Translations under genes and position numbers: made by a program
Notes under the pieces: generated by a model
What the model was told of the DNA's origin: nothing
Seen by the model: the letters and a program-made list of their open reading frames with translations, nothing else
Database searches by the model: none
Part shown: piece after piece, positions 32,958 through 45,500 of the stretch
Numbering within the stretch: position 1 is the first letter of the stretch
How the letters are laid out: the number at the start of each line of letters is the position of its first letter
Source of the DNA: Cryptomeria japonica
Taxonomy: Eukaryota; Streptophyta; Pinopsida; Cupressales; Cupressaceae
Assembly (NCBI RefSeq): GCF_030272615.1
Contig: NC_081412.1
Coordinates: forward strand, 670,370,852 to 670,434,851
Length of the DNA stretch: 64,000 nt
Reading direction: 5' to 3'

Positions 32958-35772
32958 CTATAGATCAGTTAAAGGCATGAATGGAGTCCTGGAGTGGACA
33001 TATGCCTTGCATAACCTTTCTATTTCCTGCTCGATTTCAACTTGACTTTTAGAAATGTCAGAATATTTGAATGTAACATTGGAGGTAGAAGCAAGATACT
33101 TTCCTCCAGATTCAATAGTTTTCTTCAACATACTTCCATTTTGAGATAAATCCATTTCAATGTGCTTAGCCAATTTATCTCCATATATCTTCTCATGGCT
33201 CTTCTCAACAGATATTTGAGCAGCATCTTCAAGTGATTTGATTTGATCAGATGCATCTGCAACTATCTGACCAAGTTTGCTGATGGGAGTGGGAAGATGT
33301 GCAATAGTTGTTTCTGGTAGTAAACTAGACAAAATTTCTACTATATTGTGGATTGTCTCTGCTTCAATCCTTTGCTCTTTCAGTCTCTTCTTGTGTGCTC
33401 GAGATTGCATAGCATTAGTAATCTTCATCATTTCTGATGCACTGAAGGTGTTCATGTCAATGGGTCCTGAGATACTTAAAGAATCATCATCATCATCATC
33501 ATCAAGTAGTTTCTATTTTGTCAGTTCAAGGGGTACACTCTTAATGATGGCTCTTTCTGTGTTCTTCTCTATTGTATCTTCAGTTAGCTGAGTGACATCT
33601 TTTTCGATAGACTCCTTTTGAGTAATTTCAATGACCGGTGGAGATTGGGGTTTCTCTAGTTGTTATTTTGTCGGTTCATTGCCCACTATTAGTTGAATGC
33701 CTAGTTGTTATACTAATGTAACCTGTACTTCAGTGATTGTAGGAGGATCCATATCTAGTGCAGTAATATCTCCAGATAGGTCTATTGTATCTTGAACATC
33801 TTTATCAACAAGAATAATGCAATCATCCTTCTTCTTGGTTGGATAGACTTCATCAGCTTGAATAATTTCCTCTTCATCCATTTCCGGTCGAGGAACATCA
33901 TCTGTCATATCATCCTTATTGCTAGAGTGGATGTTATCTTCCCTTTGTTTGATTACACAAGCTAGTTGGTGAGTCTCTGACTCAATAATTGCCCTTTTTC
34001 CATTAAGGAGCTTCAATCTCCTCATTTTAAAATCAAAATATGCTTTGTATTCCTCAACTAAAGCACTAATTCCATCCGATGATAGATTGGGAAAATACTC
34101 TACAAATATTTCATCAAAAATATTCTTTTCCAATTGAATTGCTTCCTCCCATTTCTGTAACAGAATATTATACAAAGAGATTGAAATATCTTTCTCCAAA
34201 TCATGAGGAAATCTATTGTAATGACCCAAATAAGTAATTACTTGTTGGATCACTTGCTTCTGTTCATCTTCAGTAAAAGAGTCAAAATATTCTTTGACAT
34301 TATCAAACCTATTTCTTCCTAATGTCTTCATTGTCCTTTCAAAAATTGTGTTAGGTTTGTAGGTAGCAATATCTATAAGTGTAGTTGCCTTTGGCACTAC
34401 CTTTATCTTCTTAGATGTTCTGCTGGTTGCTTTTTTCTTCTTTGGTTCTTCTTTAGAATCTGTAACCTCAAACTCTGGTTGCAAAATCATTTTCCGATTT
34501 CTTTTCTTTGGTTCATTCTCCTTCTTTTCATATAATTTGGGTGTTGGTTCCTTCTTGGTTAGGACACTCCTACTCACCCTTGTGGTCTTTTTTACAAGAG
34601 ATTTTTCATCAGACTTCTTTTCCTTTCCTTTCTCTTTGGCTGTAGGTACAGTGCTAGTTTCAGTTGGTGCAACTTGGACTACCACAATGTCCAATTTTCC
34701 CTTCTTTTTTATCTTTAGGCGATGCTAATAGGGTATTAGCATAGCCAACCAACAAATCATGATTAACCTTATAGCTCATATCTTCCATCTCTTCCTCTCT
34801 AGGCTCAATTGCTTGCATCAAGCAAAAGTTGGTGGTAACAGTGAAGATTATGTCTTTTTCAAAGTGTTTTACCACATCTTCAGGTAACCTCATTCTCATG
34901 CTCATCTTTTTCTTAAATTCATTAAAATACTTGTTCACAGCAACTGAAAAAGTATTCTTCATGACCTTAATGTTGTTCTTGATCTGTGCATTGACTGATT
35001 GTTCCTTGGACCATTCAATATCACCAATACCCAGTAGGAAGTTTTGAAAATAGAAAAATAACTCGACTAATAGATGACCATATTTAAACTTCTCTATGTT
35101 GTCCTTCTTAATGGATTTCAAGTTTTGAAATAACTGGTCTCTGATAGCTTCACAAATATCATAATCTACATTATCAACAATTAGTCTATGTGTTGTATGA
35201 ATTGTTGTAGATGGAACACTGTTAAGTCTACTGGAATAGAATACCTAGTAGCCTATCACCATTGCTACAAGTTTCACTGTAGGGTCTCTAGTAGTGTTGA
35301 TAGAGAAAGCACGCTTATCAGATGTAAAACTGGTTAATTTGAAAACAATATCTTTTAAGATTCTTCTTAAGAAATAACCTGTTACAACTCTAATAGCTTC
35401 CTTGGTTATTGTATGGGTCCTTTTGAAATACATATTCTCTTCGTGGACTCGACTCAAGATGATTCTTATGTGTTCATCCTAGAAATCTTCAAGAAAATAT
35501 ATGACATTATGAAACCCTTTTTCAAAAACCCTAGCATATTTTTCTTCAATCTTTTCATTCTTATCACAAAGTGATTTCAGCTAAGTATAGATGTGTAGAG
35601 TTCCTAAATCTTCTATTTTGCAATCTATATAGCTGGACAAGTCACCTTTGATTATAACACCACTCGGCACTTGTGTTAATGCATTATAAGATATAATTTC
35701 TTCTTCCTTTAGAGCTTCTTCAGGCTCAACATTGATCATCAACCTCTCAACAGGCTTAGAAGTAGATGCCAT
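32958..35772 (-). pseudogene. element III long coding region of unknown function, decayed
   Basis: A chain of frames on the minus strand starts M-A-S-T-S-K-P-V-E at 35772 and ends P-L-T-D-L at 32958, about 940 codons with a few stops and shifts. The first third contains V-H-E-E-N-M-Y-F-K-R-T-H-x-I-T-K-E-A-I-R-V-V-T-G, which resembles an uncharacterised protein carried by plant transposons. The middle (33708-34694) is Lys/Glu-rich with a basic segment, then a helical region. The end (32958-33455) is helical and charged. No protease, integrase or RT motif is present. I do not know its role; the length and the protein-like composition argue it was functional until recently. Confidence 0.6.
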
Positions 35773-36199
35773 TCTAGATAAACAAGTTTCAAAGTGGTAT
35801 ACAAAGAAATACCTTGTATCTTGCATATCGCTCTATTTCCCGGTTGAAATGTTCAAATGCACACCCGTTCACCTCTCTGCAACTTTTGATTCAACTTAAT
35901 CTCTCTAATTACAAAGCAATTTATCAATTTACACCAAGACAATCTTGTTCTACTCTGCAATCACTTCATATTTCTTTTTCAAAAGAGTTAGGGTAAAAAT
36001 GATAAAGTAAAACTTTTTTTTATTCACTTTTCCAACTGTAATAAATGCTCATACATTAGGTTAAAAACCCTAATTTATTTACCGCTTAAGTGAAATACCG
36101 GTTGATAACACGTCAACAAAAAGTCACCAAAATTCAAAGATTCTTTCTCGCTCATTTTACAAGGGGTCCGAAGATGTTTTACCTTTACGCTTCCCTTAG
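35773..36199. other. spacer between the two coding regions of element III
   Basis: AT-rich, with no open frame of note on either strand. It separates the two frames and could carry a splice signal or internal promoter; none is clear. Confidence 0.5.
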
Positions 36200-37494
36200 C
36201 CATGTTAGACAGGCTTAAGTTATCGGTGTTGGGTTCTCTTCACTTGGTGAAGGAACGGTTTCTTCTACAGGAGAGTCATCACCATTCTTTTTCCAAATTT
36301 GATTCATATCTTTTGTGGTTTCCTCGATATCAACTTTCTGCTTTCCTTTCTAATCCTTAAAGGAGTTGACGGGTCTATTATTTCTTGATCTGCAAAATTT
36401 TGCCAAGTGTCCTAATTTGTTGCAGTGGTAACAAACCATACCAGATGATCTCTAAGGTCCTACATTTCCTCTTCTTGTTCTTCTTCTGAAGTTCATAGCC
36501 ACATGACCAATGTTATTACAAAAGGTGCAAACAATATTTGTTGTCTTTTCCATTTCAAATGGACTAAATCAGTTGCCATAGGTCTTTGCCAGTTCTGGTT
36601 TACCCAATTATCAAAATTCCTTATCTGGTCACCATTTGGTCTAGGATGCATGTGTAGTATAGGATTGTTTGATCCACACCTACACTCAATATGTCTATGC
36701 CCATACATTCCACATGTGTAGCAATGACCTTCAAACTTTCTAGACACATACCTATCATTGGTATTGTAATTCGCATTCTTGTTAGGTTTGTTTCTACAAA
36801 CATTTGCAATATGACCAAGCTTGTGACAAACAAAGCAGACAGGTTTAAAAACCTTCTTACCGATAGTCTTATTGACTTTAGGAGTAGTTTTGTTCTTTGT
36901 ATCGGAGGATTATCCTTCTTCAATTGTATGAAAACCAAGTCTAGAGATATCACCCTTCATTCTCTGTGATTGAATCGGTTCTTCCCACGTGGTAGAACTT
37001 TTGACAAACTTCTCCAATTTCTCATTGGCTTCAGTAATCTTTTTGACAAGATCTTCATTATGCTTAGATAGGTTCTCTTTCAGAGATGATGCCAACTCAA
37101 GGTCTAGCTTTAGGTTCTCCTTTTCTTTTGTTTCAACAATCAAGTCCTCATGTATAGTGTCTCTTTCCCATTTGATCTTTATGATCTCTTGATCTCCTAC
37201 CGTGATAAGATCTTCAACAACTCTTCTAGCTTCCAGTTCCTCACTCATGCAAATAGTAAGACCTTCTATTTCTCTTCTTAGATTCATTTTTTCACCGTTC
37301 ACCTTTTCAACTTCATCAGCTAAAGCTTCAATATTGGCTTCATCTGAAGAACTATTATCAGATATTTCCAGCAGTTTTTTAGATAGCTCTCTTATTTTAA
37401 CTTGAGAAACTTTCAGTTTGCCCCTAAGGGATTCAATTTCATTTCTGCTAGCTTCTAGCTCTCTAACCATCTTGAAGTAGTTTCTATCCCCCAT
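36200..37494 (-). pseudogene. element III Gag-like protein: coiled coil with several zinc knuckles, decayed
   Basis: The start M-G-D-R-N-Y-F at 37494 lies about 50 bases from the primer site. Residues up to about 190 are strongly heptad-like (E/K/L-rich coiled coil). After an in-frame TAA near 36910 the same frame gives C-F-V-C-H-K-L-G-H-I-A-N-V-C and C-Y-T-C-G-M-Y-G-H-R-H-I-E-C, both full C-X2-C-X4-H-X4-C knuckles. After a shift comes C-Y-H-C-N-K-L-G-H-L-A-K-F-C, with a defective knuckle between (last Cys replaced by Phe). Knuckles bind RNA. There is no usual copia capsid domain; the coiled coil replaces it. Confidence 0.68.
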
Positions 37495-37542
37495 GGTAGT
37501 TTTAATATTCCCTTCTAAGTGGTTAGGCTTCAAAGAAGTTAA

Positions 37543-37554
37543 GCTCTGATACCA
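37543..37554 (-). other. primer binding site of element III
   Basis: The minus strand reads TGGTATCAGAGC two bases from the LTR, complementary to initiator Met-tRNA. Confidence 0.92.
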
Positions 37555-37556
37555 AT

Positions 37557-38672
37557 TGATGGACATGAAAAAAACTGAGAGGGGGGGGAGTGAATCAGTG
37601 ACACTAAAACAAATACAACTTCGAACACTAACTGGTAGATGAATTTAACCAAGCATTTAAACAAAATACATGCTATCCAAAATGAAATAACAACATCCAC
37701 ATAAAGTAGAACATCCACCATAACACAAGTGTTTATACATGGAAAACCCAAATAGGTAAAAACCACGGTGAGATGGAACTCACAAGTTAACTATCTACAA
37801 TAATACATAACTGACCGGTTAAGGCCTTACAAAGTTCTTTTCTTGGAGCAAATCTTGTTAGACATCCCAAGCTTGATTAGAAGCTTATGCCTTGTTAAGA
37901 GTACTACCCTGTTAATAGTAACCTTGCTGGAGGATTTAGAATCCAAACTAATGGATCACCTTGTTAGAGGATTTGTACAATGAATCTTGTTAGAGCTTAC
38001 CCGGTTAGGGGATTTGATTATGTTGTAATGATTAGAAAACAACAAGAGTGGATTGATCTGTTCTGAGTAGCAGAGTATTTGCTTGATCAGATCCTTCTAA
38101 GTAAATTCAACATTGTTCTTCATCTTAACACTTATCGCTCTTCAACAAAAGCTTTCTCTCTAGATGCATATCAGTATTCGCATACCATCATTCTCTATTA
38201 GTCTCAAATGATTCACTAAGATGTGTTTAAATAGAAATTCAAATCTTATGTCGGCCATAAGAAATCATAACAAAATTTCCTAGGTTCAGTGTATCTAGAC
38301 AAGTAGTCATAACTCATCACAAAAATGACCGTCAAGAAGTCGGTGCTAGTAACTCATCATAAAAATAGATACTGGTTATAACAGTCGAAACCAATTGGGA
38401 CAAAGTATGTGAACCACTATCCCAGAATCTTCCCCTTGATCTCCATCTTCATTTTGATCTTCATTTTTATATTGACTTAATGTAACCATAGGTTATCTCT
38501 TAAGCACATACCGGTTGATACAGATTACCGGTTAGAGATAGACCTTAAACATACCAGTTAATAGTGTAAACCAATGAAGTTACAATGGTAGTCATTGTAA
38601 TCACATGCGTGTGAGAGTGTTTCATCAATGACAACAAGTGATGAATACATTACAATCATCATCAGGCCAACA
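37557..38672 (-). repeat. 5' LTR of element III
   Basis: It starts TGATGGACATG and ends CAGGCCAACA on the plus strand, with CCTTG following. It differs from the partner LTR by scattered substitutions and small indels. Confidence 0.92.
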
Positions 38673-38677
38673 CCTTG

Positions 38678-39078
38678 ATCCATTCTGTCAAATAATTAAT
38701 GACCATCACAGTCATACTCACCTTGTTGGTTATCACGATTCAAATACTCTATGAATTCTCCAATTACGACAGACCACAAGAAACATTTGTCAAATAGTTA
38801 TCATGTGTTTTCTATGGTACCACATAATTCGTGATGCATCCTATCAAACAGTTTGCAAGATTTCCAAAGACTCTACATTTTGCATTCATTTCAACCACAC
38901 CAGACTATAAGTGGAACCGCCATGCATTTCTTTGTAAATTTTGAAATTGTCGTAGGAAAGAATTATTTGTATATCGTGCAATTGTTTCGCTCCATCGAAT
39001 GACATTTATTTGAGAAACTTTGTGAAACACATGAGGTGTGTTGTATGATTTTGGACTTTGCATACATATCCACCATAA
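38678..39078 (-). pseudogene. PPR protein pseudogene, N-terminal-side part
   Basis: The minus strand encodes degenerate PPR units, for example the stretch H-V-F-H-K-V-S-Q-I-N-V-I-R-W-S-E-T-I-A. With element III and one CCTTG copy removed it joins the motifs at 29700-31309 in the same orientation. The upstream limit is set by the gypsy remnant. Confidence 0.6.
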
Positions 39079-40892
39079 AGTTAAAATTAAATATGTTCTT
39101 AGTTGTATATCAGGATGATTTAACATCTTACTCTAAGAAGCAAAGTGATCACTATGGTCACCTTGAATTTTGTTTTGATAAAGCTGTTGAATATGGGATA
39201 TCCTTAAACCCATAAAAGTGTGCTTTTGGAGTAAATGAAGTTAAGTTGCTGGGTCACATTGTTTCAAAAGATGGTTTAAGAATTGACCTGGAGAGGGTAG
39301 TAGCAATTGACAAAGTCCCACAACCCAGAACAATGAAAGGTATCCAATCTTTCTTTGAGTAGATTAATTTTCTAAGAAGGTTTGTCACTATTTCACTGAA
39401 ATTAGTAGACCTATATCCAATATGTTGAAGAAAGGTGCAACGATAGAATGGAATGAGGAGCCAGTCAAGGCATTCCAGGAGATCAAGCAGGCTATAAAAA
39501 ATGCACATGTTCTAAAAACACCTGATTACGGAAAACCTATGCAATTTTTTTCATTTGCATCTTTTCGTATTGTTGTTGTTGTATTATTGCAAAGGAATTC
39601 AGAAGGTTTTGAACAACCTATAGCATTTTTTAGTAAATCTTTGCAAGTTGCAGAGCTGAAATATGATTTAAATGAAAAGAAAGCTTATGCATTAGTGAAG
39701 GCGGTTAAATATTCTATGAGTTACTTGATGGGAGAAACAGTGGTTTCATATGTGCCTAGTGCTACAATTAAAGATATTTTCGCACAACAAGAAGTATCTG
39801 GAAGAAGATGTCGATGGATCAATAGGATCCAAGAATTTAATATTGATATCCAAATCACTAACTTAGTCAGAGGACAAGGATTGGCAAAGTTGAAGGCCTG
39901 AAGTAATTTAGATGCCAATCAAATAAATATTGTAGAAGAAGAGCATAGATCTTGTATCTATGACATGGATGGCTGCAGATGGTATGATGATATCATATAT
40001 TATTTGCAAAGGATGAAATTTCTAGAAGACATGAGTGATAATAAAAGAAAGACATTAAAATTGCATGCTATCAAATATGCCATTGTTAATGGGAAACTTT
40101 GGTGAAGAAACAGTGATGGTGTCATGTCAAAGTGTGTTGACCGGGATCAAGCTTAGAAGTTGTTGTCTAGATTGCATAGTGGAGTTTGCGGAGGGCATTA
40201 TATGGCCAAGATAATTGCACACAAAGTATTAAGGGTTGGGTTTTGGTGGCAAATAATTTTCAAGGATGCACATCAACTAGTCAAGAAATTTGATCCATGC
40301 CAAAGATTTTGAAGAAAATTGAAATTTTCAGGAAATTTGTCGTTAAGACCTGTGAATGTGCAGGCTCGATTCTAATAGTGGGGTATAGATTTTATTGGAG
40401 AGATAGCATGCAAATCTAGTAGTGGTCATTCTTGGATTTTAGTGGCCACTGACTATTTCACTAAGTGGGTTGAAGCTATACCCACTAGAAAAGCAACAAG
40501 TAAGGTGGTAATCGATTTCCTTATAGATAATATATTGACTAGATTTGGATTTCCAAAGAGGATATTCTCTAATAATGCCATGATTTTTAGGTCAGAGGAA
40601 TATGAAAACTTCTGAAACAAATATGGTATTAAAATCTCTTATTCATCACCTTCCACCCACAAGGAAATGGGCAAGCCAAATCAAGCAACACAAGTTTGAT
40701 GAATATCATTAAGAGAATCACAAAAAAACATAAGAAGGCTTGGGATTCAAATATGAGATTAGCAGTTTGCGCAGAGAGGGTAACAATTAAGAAAGCAATT
40801 GGATGTGCACCTTTTGATTTGGTGTATGGTGTGAGTGCAAGGTTACCCCAAAACAACCTGATGGAGATGTATAAGTTTTTCCAAACTTATGA
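39079..40892 (+). pseudogene. Ty3/gypsy Pol remnant (RT end, RNase H, integrase), truncated by element B
   Basis: It begins with a decayed RT active site (Y-Q-D-D-L-T for Y-L-D-D) and continues K-C-A-F-G-V-N, L-L-G-H-I-V-S. RNase H is in the open frame 39422-39901 (F-S-K-S-L, Y-D-L-N-E-K-K-A-Y-A-L). The integrase zinc-binding region follows (L-H-S-G-V-C-G-G-H-Y), then D-F-I-G-E-I, A-T-D-Y-F-T-K-W-V-E-A-I-P and part of the second catalytic block. Stops are frequent. The RT-RNase H-integrase order marks gypsy. It ends abruptly at 40892 where element B begins, so the integrase end, 3' LTR and right flank are absent. Confidence 0.88.
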
Positions 40893-40922
40893 GGGTATGT
40901 GCAAGATAATGGGGGGCCGAAA
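40893..40922 (+). repeat. left terminal inverted repeat of element B
   Basis: It begins GGGTATGTGCAAGATAATGG and is nearly identical to the A left end. The open frame that crosses it (40696-40983) is an accidental fusion. Confidence 0.85.
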
Positions 40923-41033
40923 AGTGGCAATGGAGAAAAAAATGCGTTTTAATCCTTTCCAAACACGCCAAAATCCGCTTTGACTTTTTGTTTGGGTCGG
41001 CCAAAATTTGAATTTGATTTGGTAATACCAAAC

Positions 41034-41155
41034 CAAATTGGATATTCATTAATATTAGATATCCGATATCAATAGATATCCAATATTAATGGATATCCGA
41101 TTTTTGGTGTCACTATTGTGATGTCATACTTTTTAAAATCGGATATCCGTTTTTC
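41034..41155. repeat. subterminal GGATATCC motif cluster, left arm of B
   Basis: It contains about six variants of the motif, including AATGGATATCCGATTTTT and AAATCGGATATCCG, at the same distance from the end as in A. Confidence 0.6.
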
Positions 41156-41339
41156 TCAACATAAAAAGTATAATTTAGTAAAATGGACATAACTTTTGCA
41201 TTTCTTATCAAAATTTTGACTTTTTACAGGCGTTGGAAAGGTAATTCAGAGACCTATCAAATGAATAAGGTATTTTTATGATATTATAGAAAAAAAATTA
41301 ATTATAATCATTTTAAGTTAGTCCTTCAATTTTAAAACT

Positions 41340-42515
41340 TTAAATACTCTCAAATTTTGCATACAAAGTGTCATTTTTTTCCTATCACCTCCTTTATCTA
41401 TCACTTGTCTATCTATACTTATATAAATATATTTTATCTATTTATTTCTTCTCTACTCATGTCACTTATTTTCTCATCCCATCTAGATAAATAAATTTCC
41501 AAGTTACATGCAACTCTACATATATCTCCTTCTTTCTATTCATATCTCTCCCTCTCCACTCCATCATTGGCACTCCTTATTTCTATATTTATCTCTAATA
41601 ATCTTTCTTCTCTCTATTTATCTCCCTCCTCTACCTTATCCTACTTATACTTATATATTACTTGTCTCTATCACCTCCTTTCTCTCTCTATCTTGTCCCC
41701 TCTATCTTTATATTCCTATAGATATATCCTCATGTATATTTATATCTCATTATCTCTAAATCTCACTTATTCACTCCATCTCTCCCTCCATTTGTCTTAC
41801 TCTCTCTATCACTTTGTATCCATATCTATCTCTATCTCCAGCTTCACATCTCCACCTCTTTCCCTATCAATCTCTCTTTCTATATGTTCCTCTATCTTTA
41901 TATATCTTCCTCTAAACATAATTAATCTACTTCTCCATCTCTTCCTCTATTGTCGTCTTGAAGTATCTTTCCCTTTCTCTACCTTTATCTCTTTATTTAC
42001 TCCATCTTTATATATCCCTGGCTCTCTCTATAGTGCCTTTATATATCTCTATATCTCCCTATTTCTCTCTCTCTCCCTCTCTGTATATCCCTATATATAA
42101 TCTTTATCTCTCTTTTTCACTCTCTAGCACTATCTATATCTCTCCATCTATTAATATTTCTCTTCCTTTATATCTCTCTATCTCTTCATTTTTTATCTCA
42201 CTCTCTTTACCTCTCTCTATCCATTTTTCTCCATCTCTTTATATATTTATTTGTCTTTACCTCTCTCTTTATATCTATTCATCTCCCTCTCCCTTTATCT
42301 TCATTTTTTATCTCTATCTTCCTCTCTCCTTTTCAATATATAGATATGTCTACCTCTTTTTATCCATCCTTTTCCTTAAGTCTTACCCCCTCTCACTTCA
42401 TACCCCTTAATATCTATATCTCTATCTCTATTTATGTCCTTGTCCTTTAGTTCTTCTCCCTCTCTTTAGCTCTTCATCTCTCTTCACCCTTGTATCTCTC
42501 CTTATCTGAAACTTA
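41340..42515. repeat. pyrimidine-rich tract of B
   Basis: The equivalent of A 8340-9476, colinear with small indels. Its Ser/Leu/Ile-rich open frames on the plus strand are compositional. Confidence 0.85.
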
Positions 42516-42516
42516 G

Positions 42517-45500
42517 TACATATGGTCTTCTAAGGGGTTATATGATATTCTAAAGGGTCATAGAACACCATATAACCCCTTAGGACACAATATGACCCCT
42601 AACTACACCATATGATCTCCTAAGGGATCATATGGTGTCTTAAGGGGTCATAAAACACAATATAACCCCTTAAGACACAATAAGACCCCTAATGACACCA
42701 TATGGTGTCCTAAGGGGTAATAAGACACCAAATGACCCCTTAGGACACCATACGACCCCTAATAACACAATGTGGTGTCCTAAAGGGTCATATGGTGTCC
42801 TAACGGGTCATAGGACACCATATGACCCCTTAGGACACCATACAACCCATAGCACCATATACTGTCCCAAGGGGTCATATGGTGTCCTAAAGGGTCATAG
42901 AACACCATATGACCCATTAGGACACAATACGATGCTTGACAACATGTAAGGGGTCATAGGACACCATATGACCCCTTAGGACACCATACGACCCCTTACG
43001 ACACCATATGGTGTTCTAAGGGATCATATGGTATCCTAAGGGGTCATATAACATGATTTGACCCCTTAGAACACAAGAAGACCCACAATGACATGATATG
43101 GTGTCTTAAGGGGTCATATGGTGTCATGAGACACCATATGACCCCTTAGGACACCATATGACCCCTAACCTAAGGGGTCATATGGTGTCCTAAGGGGTTA
43201 TATGATGTCCTAGGAACCATTAGGACACAATATGACCCCTTAACACACCATACAACCCCTAACGACACCATATGGTGTCCTAAGGGGTCGTAGGACATCA
43301 TATGACCCGTTAGGACATAATATGACCCCTAACAACACCTAAGGGGTCATATTGTGTCCTAAGGGGTCATAGGACACCATATGAGCCCTTAGCACACCAT
43401 ACGACCCCTAATGACACCATATAGTGTCCTAAGGAGTCATATAGTGTCTTAATGGGTCATATAACAACATATGACCCCTTAGGGCACCATATGACCCATA
43501 ATGACACCATATGGTGTCCTAAGGAGTCATATGGTGTCCTAAGGGGTCATAACACACCATATGACCCTTTAGGAGACTATACGACCCATAACAACATAAT
43601 ATGGTGTCTTAAATGGTCATAGAACACCATATGACCCCTTATAACACCATACAACACATAACGACACCATGTGGTGTCCTAAGGGATCATAAGACACAAT
43701 ATGACCCATTAGTACATAATATGACCCCTCACGACATCATATAGTGTCGTAAGGGGTCATAGGATACCATATGACCCCTTAGGACACCATACAACCCCTT
43801 ACAACACCGTACGACCCTTTAGGACACCATATGGTGTCCTAAGGGGTCATATGGTATCCTAATGGGTCATATAACACCATATGACCCCTTAGAACACAAG
43901 AAGACCCATAATGACATGATATGGTGTCCTAAGGGGTCATAAGGTGTCACAACCCACCATATGACCCCTTAAGACAAAATATGAACCCCAACAATACCTA
44001 AGGGGTCATATGGTGTTCTAAGTGGTTATATGATGTCCTAGGGACCTTTAGGACACAATATGACCCCTTAGCACACCATACAACCCCTCACGACAACATA
44101 TGGTGTCTTAAGGGGTTGTAGGACACCATATGACCCCTGACATCACCTAAGGGGTCATATTATGTCCTAAGGGGTCATAGGACACCATATGACCCCTAAT
44201 GACATTGTATGGTGTCATAAGGGGTCATATTGTATCCTAAGGGATAACAGGACACCATATGACCCCTAATGACACAAAATGATACCTAACGATACCTAAG
44301 GGGTCATATGATGTTCTAAGGAGTCATAGGACACCATATGACCCCTTAGCATAGCATACGACCCCTAATGGCACCATATGGTGTCCTAAGGGGTCATAGA
44401 ACACCATATGACCCCTTAGGACATCATACAATGCATAATGACACCATATGGTGTCCTAAGCGGTCATAGGACACCATATGACCCCTTAGGAGACCATAAA
44501 AACCATAACAACATAATATGGTGTCCTAAGGAGTCAGAAAACACCAATATTTTCCCTTAGAACACCATACAGCCCATAACGACACCATGCAGTGTCCTAA
44601 GGGGTCATAAGACACAACATGACCCCTTAGGACATAATATGGCCCCTAACAATGTCATATAGTGTCCTAAGAGGTCATAGGACACCATATGACCCCTTAG
44701 GAGATAATACGACCCCTTAAGACACAAAACAAACCCTAACGACACCTAAGGAGTCATATAATTTCTTAAGGGATCATAGGAAACCATATGACTCCTTAGC
44801 ACACCATACGACCCCTAACGACACCATATGGTGTCCTAAGGGATCATATGGTATCCTAAGGGGTCATTGAACACCATATGACCCCTTAGGACACCATACG
44901 ACACATAACAACACCAAATGGTGTCCTAAGGGGTCATAGGACACCATATGACCCGTTAGGACACCATACGACCCATAGCACCATATAGTGTCCCAAGGGG
45001 TCATATAGTGTCCTAAGGGGTCATAAGACACCATATGACCCCTTATCACACCATACGACCCCTTATGACACCATATGGTGTCCTAAGGGGTCATATGACC
45101 CCTTATAACACAAGAAGACCCATAACGACACGATATGGTGTCCTAAGGGGTCATATGATGTCACAAGACACCATATGACCCTTTAGGACACAATATGACC
45201 CCTAATGATACCCAAGGGGTCATATGGTGTCCTAAGGGGTTATATGATGTCCTAGGAACCTTTAGGACATAATATGACCCTTTATCACAACATACAACCC
45301 CTAATGACACCATATGGTGTCCTAAGGGGTCGTAGGACACTGTATGACCTATTAGGACACAATATGACCCCTAAAAATACCTAAGGGGTCATATTATGTC
45401 CTAAGGGGTCATAGGACACCATATGACCCCTAACAACACAAAATGACCCCTAATGATACCTAAGGGGTCATATGGTGTTCTAAGGGGTCATAGGACACTA

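Larger units (their letters stand above)
31310..38672 (-). mobile_element. element III: copia-like LTR retrotransposon without pol
   Basis: It is 7.36 kb with LTRs of 1096 and 1116 bp, a Met-tRNA primer site, a copia-type polypurine tract and CCTTG target duplications. The interior has two decayed coding regions on the minus strand, a coiled-coil/zinc-knuckle frame and a long frame of unknown function, but no protease, integrase, RT or RNase H. It must have moved using proteins from an autonomous copia relative. It splits the PPR pseudogene. Confidence 0.92.

Noticed and set aside
40696-40983. Possible fusion protein of gypsy integrase and element B
   Set aside because: The frame merely reads through the junction at 40893 for about 30 codons; the integrase part is in a frame broken upstream.
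42692-42949. Open frames in the arrays with repeated Y-D-P-L-G-H and C-P-K-G-S-Y-G-V peptides (also at 12925, 44864, 53984, 54564, 54855, 55128)
   Set aside because: They are translations of the 20 bp unit; frame and strand vary, there is no common start, and variants break them freely. They are not genes.
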